NCBI GenBank assembly: GCA_016710335.1
Contig: JADJXQ010000008.1
Coordinates: 62,001 to 126,000, forward strand
Direction: 5' to 3'
Length of the DNA: 64,000 nt
From: Rhodospirillales bacterium
Lineage (GTDB): Bacteria > Pseudomonadota > Alphaproteobacteria > Rhodospirillales > Defluviicoccaceae
Each line of letters opens with the position of its first letter. Position 1 is the stretch's first letter. The notes beneath the pieces are model-generated. The model had not been told where the DNA came from. It ran no database searches and was given only the letters and a program-made list of their open reading frames with translations. Both the position numbers and the translations under genes were made by a program. This document shows positions 1 through 7,269 of the stretch, piece after piece.

Positions 1-81
1 CATGAGACGATCTCCTACTACTACGACCTCTATGGCCGGAAGGCCGACCAGGCGGCGATCAGTCGGGCAGCGACCGGATAG
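1..81 (+). CDS. C-terminal fragment of an unidentified protein (left edge)
   Basis: An open frame enters from the left edge and gives 26 residues before a TAG stop. The visible tail is rich in Tyr (ISYYYDLYGRK) and does not identify a family. It lies on the same strand as the SPINDLY-like gene that follows after a gap of about 190 bases, so it may belong to the same unit. The base composition of the frame looks coding, but the start and most of the gene lie outside the window. Confidence 0.45.
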   Translation, partial: HETISYYYDLYGRKADQAAISRAATG

Positions 82-268
82 GGGGCTTGGCGATCGGACC
101 GCGAGTTGCGCAGCAGAGACCGCGAATGCGGCGCTTGTCCCTGCGCTGAATTGCGCCCTCGCTGGCGAGGCGCGGGCGGCATCTGACGCGCCGGCCGTCT
201 CGACGCGGTCCCGGGCGCGTCCGCTGAGCAAACTCCGTGTCGATCGCCGCTGATGAGTGTTGCTGATC

Positions 269-2194
269 ATGGGCAAACCAGGACATCACAAGCAGGATCT
301 TGCCCCAAGGCAGATGCAGTCCGACGAGGCGCTGCTGGCCACGGCGCGCACGCTTCATGACAAGGGCCGACTGATCGAGGCGCGCGCCGTCTATGGGCGT
401 CTTCTCGGCCGCAATCCCAAGCATCCCCTGGCACGCTTTCTGGACGGGCTCGCCGCCCTGCAGGCGGGCAACGTCACCGCCGGAATCGATCAGCTCGAGG
501 CCGCGACGCGGATCGCGCCGGAGCGGGCGCTGTTTCATCACCGTCTGGCGCTGGCGCACATCGAAGGGGGCAACATCGCCGGCGCCGTCGCCCCCTTGGA
601 ACGGGCGCTGGAGTTGCGGCCTGGCGAGGCGCGGTGGTGGGACACTCTCGGCACCTGCATGGCGCGGCTGGACCGGATGACGGAGGCGCGCGAGGCCTTC
701 GGGCGGGCACTGGCGCTTGCCCCGGAAGACACCGGCGCACAACTGCGCCTCGCCAACGCTTGCTATTTCCTGAAGGACAACGAGGCCGCAGCCGAGGCGT
801 TCGACCGCCTGCGGCACCTGGACCCGCACAACGCCGTCGCCGCCGCGCGGCTCGCAGCGCTGCGGCGCACCCTTTGCGATTGGCGAGAGCTGGAGGCCAT
901 CGACGCCGAGCTCGACGCGGCAACGGGCAAGGCGTTGGCGATGCGACAGAAGCCGCTCGAGCACCCGTTCCTCAATCTTCTGCGACGGGACGACCCGGAC
1001 CGTCATCGCCAGATCGCCGAGGCGTGGGCGCGCACGCGGGACACCGGCAGTCAGTTCGATCGCGTCGCCGCCGCGGATGCGGGCGCGACGCGCCGCCGGC
1101 ACTCCGGTCAAACCGCCCGGCCACTCCGCCTCGGCTATCTGTGCGGGCAGTTCCACAGCCACCCGGTGATGCAGACCGCGGCGTGGGTGATGCACCATCA
1201 TGACCGCAGCCGCTTCACCGTCCACGGCTTCGGCTACGGCCCCCCACACGACGACCCGTTCCGGCGCTTCGCAATCGGCGCCTGCGATACCTTCGTCAAC
1301 ATCAACGGGCTCGGCAGCGAGCAAGCCGCCGACCGCATCCGCGCCTACGGCATCGACATCCTCATCGACCTCACCGGCCACACCGAGAACAACCGCCTGG
1401 ACATCCTCAGCCTGCGTCCGGCCCCGATCCAGATCTTCTGGCTCGGCTACGTGGCCACCTCGGGCGCCGCGTACGTGGACTACCTGGTGAGCGACCGGCG
1501 CCTGTTGCCCGCGGACGAACTGGCGCACGTGCGGGAGGAACCGGCGTACCTGCCGAACGTGTTCATGGCCTGCCATCGGCCGCCGGAGATGGATGCGGTC
1601 GCCATCGGTCGCGGCGACGTCGGCCTGCCCGAGGACGCGTTCGTGTTCGCCTCTTTCAACGGCGTCAAGAAGCTGAACCCGCGCATGTTCCGCTGCTGGA
1701 TGGAGATCCTCGCCGAGACTCCCGGCTCGGTCCTGTGGATGTTGGCGTCAGGACGGGCACGCGACAATATCGGCGCCGCGGCGGAAGCCCATGGCATTGA
1801 CCGCTCGCGGTTGATCTTCGCGGACTGGGCGAACTACTACCGGCATCTGGCGCGCCTCGCCTGCGCCGATCTGGCACTCGATACGTGGCCATACGGCGGC
1901 GGGGTGACGACCGCGAACCTGTTGCTCGCCGGGGTGCCGGTGGTGACGTTGGAAGGTCGCGGACCGACGGCGCGGATGAGCGCCAGCCTGCTCGCCAGCC
2001 TCCGCCTCGACACCCTGATCACCGCGACCATAGAGGATTACAAAGCCGCAGCCTTGCGCTACGCGCGCGATCCGGCCGAGCGTGAAGGGATCCGCAACAT
2101 CTTGAGAACCGCCGCCAGCGGTGCGGCGCTGTTCGACCCCGAACGCTTCACCCGCGACTTCGAGGCGTTGTGCCTCTCGCTGGAGCCTCGCTGA
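269..2194 (+). CDS. TPR protein with SPINDLY/OGT-type glycosyltransferase domain
   Basis: A protein of about 641 residues. Residues 15-200 are tetratricopeptide repeats (repeated A-L-x-L-x-P patterns). From about residue 283 (RPLRLGY) it resembles the C-terminal catalytic region of the GT41 O-GlcNAc transferase/SPINDLY family: a DLTGHT motif near residue 362, an APIQIFWLGY stretch, and DTWPYGGGVTT near residue 537, which matches the nucleotide-sugar site. In flagellated bacteria such proteins often modify flagellin, but the substrate here is unknown. A GTG 12 bases upstream and an ATG at 314 are alternative starts. A second TPR protein of this type lies at 35621-37609. Confidence 0.85.
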   Translation: MGKPGHHKQDLAPRQMQSDEALLATARTLHDKGRLIEARAVYGRLLGRNPKHPLARFLDGLAALQAGNVTAGIDQLEAATRIAPERALFHHRLALAHIEGGNIAGAVAPLERALELRPGEARWWDTLGTCMARLDRMTEAREAFGRALALAPEDTGAQLRLANACYFLKDNEAAAEAFDRLRHLDPHNAVAAARLAALRRTLCDWRELEAIDAELDAATGKALAMRQKPLEHPFLNLLRRDDPDRHRQIAEAWARTRDTGSQFDRVAAADAGATRRRHSGQTARPLRLGYLCGQFHSHPVMQTAAWVMHHHDRSRFTVHGFGYGPPHDDPFRRFAIGACDTFVNINGLGSEQAADRIRAYGIDILIDLTGHTENNRLDILSLRPAPIQIFWLGYVATSGAAYVDYLVSDRRLLPADELAHVREEPAYLPNVFMACHRPPEMDAVAIGRGDVGLPEDAFVFASFNGVKKLNPRMFRCWMEILAETPGSVLWMLASGRARDNIGAAAEAHGIDRSRLIFADWANYYRHLARLACADLALDTWPYGGGVTTANLLLAGVPVVTLEGRGPTARMSASLLASLRLDTLITATIEDYKAAALRYARDPAEREGIRNILRTAASGAALFDPERFTRDFEALCLSLEPR

Positions 2195-2210
2195 ACCCTG
2201 CCGGCCGCCC

Positions 2211-2819
2211 TCAATCGGTGAACACGGAGCGGCTGTAGGAGTTCGGGTCGACGATGCCCTCCGCGCAACGGAAGCTGCCGGTCGAGCGGTCGGGGATGCA
2301 GGTATTGCGGATGCGGACCTGGCCGCGCAGCACCCGATGGGCGCCACCGTTCAACTTGATCGACGAGCCCTTGAGGTCGAGGCTACGGCTGGCGCCGATG
2401 CTTACCCCTGCCCGGCTGTCGATGTCGATCTCGCCCCCGCTGGCGATACGAACGCCGCCCGGCGAGGTGATGACGATGCCCATCGGCGACACCTCGATGC
2501 GGGCGGATCCGCTTTGCAGAACGTGCTTCGCGCCCATCACCCGGTGCCCATCGGCAAGCTTGGCAACGAGACTCTGCAGCGCCGCCACCTGGGCTTCGAG
2601 CGTCTTGACCCGCTTCGTCAGCGCGGCCGCAGAGTCCGGTGCCGGGTCCGGCCGTTGCGCGGGCTCGACGGCGGGAGGCCCGCTGCTTTCCTGTTCGCCA
2701 TCCGCCGCCGACACGCCGTCGTCCGTCGGGGGCGCGGCGGTCCGGTCGTCGTCTGCTTGCGCGTACGGCGAGGCCGCCAGCGCCGCCATGAGGACGGCTA
2801 CGGCCACTAGAGCTCTCAT
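2211..2819 (-). CDS. Exported protein with coiled coil and beta-helix-like C-terminus
   Basis: About 202 residues, no recognised family. The N-terminus is a signal peptide (MRALVAVAVLMAALAAS) followed by an acidic, Pro-rich linker. A heptad-like segment near residues 85-115 (LTKRVKTLEAQVAAL) looks like a coiled-coil trimeriser. The last third alternates short hydrophobic and polar residues (IEVSPMGIVITSPGGVRI) as in VgrG or tail-spike beta-helices, and two Cys near the end may form a disulfide. The start was chosen at the second ATG because the AGGAAGG ribosome-binding site sits about 10 bases upstream of it, and too close to the ATG at 2828. It converges with the SPINDLY-like gene. Confidence 0.7.
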   Translation of the reverse strand: MRALVAVAVLMAALAASPYAQADDDRTAAPPTDDGVSAADGEQESSGPPAVEPAQRPDPAPDSAAALTKRVKTLEAQVAALQSLVAKLADGHRVMGAKHVLQSGSARIEVSPMGIVITSPGGVRIASGGEIDIDSRAGVSIGASRSLDLKGSSIKLNGGAHRVLRGQVRIRNTCIPDRSTGSFRCAEGIVDPNSYSRSVFTD

Positions 2820-2963
2820 AATCCCCATTCCTTCCTGCGAATCGACAAGGGGCGCCTGCAGTGCAAATAGGATGCGGCAGCCGCCGATGTCAGGGCGGTC
2901 GAAACGAGAAGACGTGGGGGAGGAACGGGGGAGCCTAGTGCGCGACCGATTCGCGCCGCTGCA

Positions 2964-3137
2964 CTAGGTCAGGATGGCGGCTTCCGGCGCCAGCGTGCGC
3001 CGACGTACAAGGTCGTCGATCTCGTCGTCGTCGAGGTCGGCAAGTGCGTTTACGGATCGCACCCACTCGTCGAGAGAGGCCCATTGGTGATGATACAGCG
3101 TGCGGCTCATGTCTTGGACGGTGCGGAGGTCTGCCAT
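2964..3137 (-). CDS. Small acidic hypothetical protein, 57 residues
   Basis: The frame runs from ATG to TAG (starts MADLRTVQDMSRTLYHHQWA) with an AGGAG ribosome-binding site about eight bases before the start. It contains a Trp/His-rich middle, an acidic DLDDDEIDDL stretch and a basic RRR. The acidic stretch could form a short amphipathic helix. No family was recognised. The codon use and good ribosome-binding site favour a real gene. About 270 bases of comparatively AT-rich DNA upstream, with no other gene, may hold its promoter. Confidence 0.6.
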   Translation of the reverse strand: MADLRTVQDMSRTLYHHQWASLDEWVRSVNALADLDDDEIDDLVRRRTLAPEAAILT

Positions 3138-3408
3138 CTGCCTGCTCCTGTTCCGATACGGCCGGCGCCACCCTCCTCGGTAGTATTTTTATTCGTTGAA
3201 CACGTTTAAATAGTGCCTGCTTCTGCGCCGTTTTGCAAGCAAAAGATACCCTTCCCATCAACTTTCCCGCATTACGGGAATTGTCCGCGTCCACAGCAGG
3301 CGGTGGAGGCCTCCTGGTTACCTACATACTGACACGTAACGGGCAAGAAATCAATATATGGGTGCAGCCGCTACCTGTCGCGGGTCTGGGAGATCACGGC
3401 CCAAACGA

Positions 3409-5142
3409 CTACGCGAGGGCGCCCTGCCGTTCTCGCCGCGCCGCCGAGAGGGTGAAACCGGCGCAGAACATCTGTTGCCGACGCCAGTTCTCGACCGTCT
3501 CGCGAACCTGGGCCCGGTCGCCACCACTGCCGCAGTCTTCAGCCCAACTTGCGGAAAATGCCGCCGTGGCGCTCTGCGGGCGGTGTGCTTCGTCGAGGTC
3601 GCGGAAGCGAATCCGCATCGGCAAGCTGACCCCGTCGCCGACCACCACCGCCTCCTGGCTTTGCAGGGTGGGCAATGCGGCGACCAGACCGCCGGCCGCC
3701 TCCGGCAGCGCCGCCTGCACGAACGCCTTGTCGTGGTCGTTGGTGAGGCGCAGCGAGAATAGCGTGTTGCACTGGGAGAGAATCGTCGTCGACAGTTCGG
3801 ACGGCCGCTGGCTCACGAGGCACAGGGACACCCCGTACTTGCGTCCTTCCTTGGCGATGCGGGCGATGGCGCGGCGGGTCGGCTCGAAGCCGCGGCGCTC
3901 GTCCTGGGGCACGTACCGATGCGCCTCCTCGCACACCAGCAACACCGGCACCGCCGTGGCGCGCCGGCTCCAAACGGCGAAATCGAAGATGGTGCGGCAC
4001 ATCAGCGACACCACCACCTCGACGATCTCCGACGGCACGCCGGACAGGTCGAAGACGGTGACCGGCCGCCCGGCAACCGGCATGCGCAGCAGCCGCGACA
4101 ACACGTCCGTCATGGAATCGCGGACCACAAGCCCGGAAAACAGGAACGCGAAGCGACGGTCGTTCTGCAGCGCCTGCATGCGGGCGACGAGGCGCAAATA
4201 CGGGCGGGCGCTGTCGACCTTGTCCAGTTTGCCCATCATGTCCAGAATGATGCGCTCGGCTTGGCTCATTCGGAACGGCACCGGCGTGTCGACGCTGACG
4301 AAGCTGGCGTCGGCGTCCTCGCCGAGGAAGCGCCGCCGCGCCTGCAGCACCGCCTCCTTGAGGATCTCGGCCTCCGCCTGGCGGTCGCTTCCGTCGCGCG
4401 ACACGAACGTCGCCGCCAACTCCTCGAAATTCATCATCCAGTACGGCAATTCGAGGTTGCTGGTGTCGATAAGTTCGGCAACGCCCCCGAACGCGTGAGC
4501 GTATTCGTTGTGCGGATCCAGCAGCACCACGTGGCCGTTGGGGTAGTTTTCCAGGATCGAGCGCAGCATCAGCGCCACCGCGCAGGACTTGCCGGAGCCG
4601 GTGGTGCCGAGAATGGCGAAATGCTTGCCGAGCAGGCGGTCGGTCGCGACCCTCGCCGGTATCGATGGGTCGTGATAGACGGCGCCGATGGTGAAGCTGG
4701 ACGATTGCGGTTGAGCGTAGACAAGCGCAAGATCGGAACTGGTCAGGGCATGGATGCCGGCCCCCAAGCCGGGATAGATCGAGACTCCGCGCCGGAACTC
4801 CGCCACTGCAGTGTGCTCGGACGCGCCACGGCCTGGCTCCGCTCTCCCCTCCTCCACGGTTGGAATGAGGACCTCGCCGAGCAGGTCGATATCGACCATG
4901 CACACCGGGTCGTCTCGGACATTCTGATCGGAGAGGCGAAGCGCGCTCACCATGCCGTAAACCGTGGAAACACGGGTGCAGATCTTGAGGAGACCGCCGA
5001 CTTGGATCGCCTCCATGATCTCCGGGTCCAGATCGGCCTGCAGATGCCCGCTCACCCGGGCGCCAACAACGGCGACCACGCGCCCCAACCGGCACTCCAT
5101 CTCGCTCATCCCCGCCGTCAAGACGCCGCTATCCATGCTCAT
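3409..5142 (-). CDS. HerA/FtsK-like P-loop ATPase (DUF87 family)
   Basis: 577 residues. The N-terminal 150 residues form a beta-rich HAS-barrel-like region. A Walker A motif (GTTGSGKS, residues 179-186), a DPHNEY motif about 25 residues later and a Walker B (LLVCEEAH, about residue 402) mark a HerA-type hexameric DNA-translocating ATPase. Members usually work with NurA nuclease in DNA end processing or with partner effectors in defence; no nurA is visible here. It starts six bases after the cheR stop on the same strand, so it is probably co-transcribed with the chemotaxis genes, which is an odd neighbour. Function beyond ATP-driven translocation is inference. Confidence 0.85.
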   Translation of the reverse strand: MSMDSGVLTAGMSEMECRLGRVVAVVGARVSGHLQADLDPEIMEAIQVGGLLKICTRVSTVYGMVSALRLSDQNVRDDPVCMVDIDLLGEVLIPTVEEGRAEPGRGASEHTAVAEFRRGVSIYPGLGAGIHALTSSDLALVYAQPQSSSFTIGAVYHDPSIPARVATDRLLGKHFAILGTTGSGKSCAVALMLRSILENYPNGHVVLLDPHNEYAHAFGGVAELIDTSNLELPYWMMNFEELAATFVSRDGSDRQAEAEILKEAVLQARRRFLGEDADASFVSVDTPVPFRMSQAERIILDMMGKLDKVDSARPYLRLVARMQALQNDRRFAFLFSGLVVRDSMTDVLSRLLRMPVAGRPVTVFDLSGVPSEIVEVVVSLMCRTIFDFAVWSRRATAVPVLLVCEEAHRYVPQDERRGFEPTRRAIARIAKEGRKYGVSLCLVSQRPSELSTTILSQCNTLFSLRLTNDHDKAFVQAALPEAAGGLVAALPTLQSQEAVVVGDGVSLPMRIRFRDLDEAHRPQSATAAFSASWAEDCGSGGDRAQVRETVENWRRQQMFCAGFTLSAARRERQGALA

Positions 5143-5148
5143 GTCCCC

Positions 5149-6009
5149 TCAAAAGGTTGCCACCAGCGCCGGCCCGGTTGCGGCACAAGCGTCGAAATGA
5201 CCGGCGCGCGCATAGGCGCCGCGCACCCAGGGCACCGATTTGAGGCTGGTATGGATCCCGACCGTCGATTCGGCGCCGCCCAGGAATAGAACGCCATCCG
5301 GTTCCAGCACGCCTTCGATGCCGGCGATCACCCGCTCCCGGGTGGGCGCATCGAAGTAGATCAGGACGTTGCGACAGAACACTGCATCGACGGAGCCGAT
5401 GGAACTGATCTCGGAAAGCAGGTTCAGCTGCTTGAACGTGACCGCCGAGCGCACCTTGTCCACCACCTCCCATTCTGCGCCGACGCGCCGGAAGTACTTG
5501 GCGAGCAACCCCGGAGGCATGCCGCGCTGCACCTCGAATTGCGAGTAGACGCCCCGCCGGGCGCGGTCGAGGACCAGCGCGCTGATGTCGGTGCCGATGA
5601 TCTCCACCCGCCAGCCCGTCAGCGTTGCGCTCATCTCGGTGAGCAGGATCGCCAGCGAGTAGGGTTCCTGTCCGGAAGAACAGGCGGCGCACCAGATTCG
5701 CAGGCACTTGCGCTGGCGCCGGTTCTCGATGATGCGCGGCAGGATGCTGTCGCGGAACGCGTCGAAAGGCTTCAGGTCACGAAAGAACGACGTCTCGTGG
5801 GTGGTCAGCGCCTCGACGACGTCGGTGAGCAGGCCGCCGTCGCGGCGGGTCCGGAGCGCCGCCACCAGCCCTGCCAATCCGTCCAGTTGCCGGCTTCTGG
5901 CCACCGCGGCGAGGCGGCTTTCGACCAGATAGGCCTTGTCGCGCCCCAGAACAAGGCCGGAACGGTCCTTGACCAGGAGTCCGATATAGTCGAGATCTTC
6001 TGGAGTCAT
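5149..6009 (-). CDS. cheR: Chemotaxis protein methyltransferase CheR
   Basis: 286 residues, normal for CheR. It methylates glutamates on chemoreceptors with S-adenosylmethionine. The N-terminal helical domain (starts MTPEDLDYIG, contains ETSFFRD) precedes a Rossmann-type domain with the expected EIIGTDIS and FCRNVLIYFD motifs. The ATG overlaps the cheB TGA stop (ATGA), which fixes the start; the frame is open upstream but out of homology. It is the third gene of cheA-cheB-cheR and balances CheB in adaptation. Confidence 0.95.
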   Translation of the reverse strand: MTPEDLDYIGLLVKDRSGLVLGRDKAYLVESRLAAVARSRQLDGLAGLVAALRTRRDGGLLTDVVEALTTHETSFFRDLKPFDAFRDSILPRIIENRRQRKCLRIWCAACSSGQEPYSLAILLTEMSATLTGWRVEIIGTDISALVLDRARRGVYSQFEVQRGMPPGLLAKYFRRVGAEWEVVDKVRSAVTFKQLNLLSEISSIGSVDAVFCRNVLIYFDAPTRERVIAGIEGVLEPDGVLFLGGAESTVGIHTSLKSVPWVRGAYARAGHFDACAATGPALVATF

Positions 6010-7265
6010 GACGGCTTGCTCGCGAGTCGTCGAACGATGTAGGGAGCCACCTCGGCAATCGGCAGCACGGCGCTGCACAGGCCGGCAGCGGCAACGGCGC
6101 CCGGCATTCCCCACACGACGCTGGTATCGGAATCCTGGGCGATGACAGAGCCGCCGGCGGCGACCACGGCTTCGCTGCCGCGGCAACCGTCGCTCCCCAT
6201 GCCGGTCAGAATCACCGCCAGCGCCCCGGCGCCATAAACCCGCGCGACGCTGCGCAGCATGGGATCGACGGACGGTCGGCAATAGTTCTCCGGCGCATCC
6301 TGGGTAAGGCGGATGACGGGCCGCCGCGTGCCGACTTGCTCTTCCACCAACATGTGCCAGTCACCGGGCGCCAGCAACACAAGCCCCGATTCGACGGCTT
6401 GGCCATTGGTCGCTTCCACGCAGGCGAGGCCGCTGCGGCGTGCGATGCGATCCGCGAGAATTCCGGTGAACGTCTTAGGCATGTGCTGGGTGATCAGGAT
6501 CGGCGTGGTGATCCGCGCGGCGCCTAGATGTGCGAACACCTCGAGCAGCGCCATGGGACCGCCCGTCGACGTGCCGATCGCGATTACCTTTACCGGCGAC
6601 CGCCCGCTTGCGCGCAGTGCCACCGGCTGGTGCGCCGGCGTCGGCTCGGCCGACAGCAGCGGTTGCGGCGACAACGGCGCCGCGGTGTGGGGCTGACGGA
6701 GTGCCGGCGGACGCGCGCCGGGTGACCGGGTCAACGCGCTGACGGCCGGGCACGGCTTCGCCGGCGACAACGCCGGCCGCGGCGGCTGCGCCTGAGACGG
6801 TGGCGCCGTCGGCGGCGCGAGCGAACGGACCTTGCCTAAGAGGTCGCGACGGAAGTCTTCACGCGTCATGATCGCGCCTACTCCCGACGGTTTCGGCACG
6901 CAGTCGACGGCGCCTGCTTCCAGAGCGCGGACGCTGATCTCGGCGCCGCGCTGGCTGAGGCTGGAGGCGATGATGACGCGGACGCCCGGCCTCGCCTGCA
7001 ACAACAACGGCAGGGCGGTCAATCCATCCATCACCGGCATATCGATGTCGAGCACGATGACGTCGATATCCTGTCGGCGCTTCAGCCGGGCAATCGCCGC
7101 CGCGCCGTTCGCTTCGATCGCAACCACCTCTATGGCAGGATCGCCAGCGAGGATTTTCGATACCAGGCCGCGAACGACGGCAGAGTCGTCGACCACCATG
7201 ACCCGCACCGGACCGCGTTGATGGCCGGTCGCCACGGGTCGCTGCCGGGTCTCAGCTTCGATCAT
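6006..7265 (-). CDS. cheB: Chemotaxis response regulator / protein-glutamate methylesterase CheB
   Basis: 419 residues. An N-terminal receiver domain (VMVVDDSAVVRG; phospho-acceptor Asp within VLDIDMPVMDG) is joined by a long Pro/Ala-rich linker to a C-terminal methylesterase domain. The catalytic Ser lies in AIGTSTGGP, the His in ITQHMP, and the Asp in MGSDG near the end. CheB demethylates and deamidates receptors when phosphorylated by CheA. The start at MIEAET was preferred to upstream frame because homology begins there and the cheA stop is four bases away. Confidence 0.95.
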   Translation of the reverse strand: MIEAETRQRPVATGHQRGPVRVMVVDDSAVVRGLVSKILAGDPAIEVVAIEANGAAAIARLKRRQDIDVIVLDIDMPVMDGLTALPLLLQARPGVRVIIASSLSQRGAEISVRALEAGAVDCVPKPSGVGAIMTREDFRRDLLGKVRSLAPPTAPPSQAQPPRPALSPAKPCPAVSALTRSPGARPPALRQPHTAAPLSPQPLLSAEPTPAHQPVALRASGRSPVKVIAIGTSTGGPMALLEVFAHLGAARITTPILITQHMPKTFTGILADRIARRSGLACVEATNGQAVESGLVLLAPGDWHMLVEEQVGTRRPVIRLTQDAPENYCRPSVDPMLRSVARVYGAGALAVILTGMGSDGCRGSEAVVAAGGSVIAQDSDTSVVWGMPGAVAAAGLCSAVLPIAEVAPYIVRRLASKPS

Positions 7266-7269
7266 CCGG

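Noticed and set aside
59..1576. Long open frame on the strand opposite the SPINDLY-like gene
   Set aside because: Its translation has no family pattern and follows the codon structure of the gene on the other strand; it is a shadow of GC-rich coding DNA.
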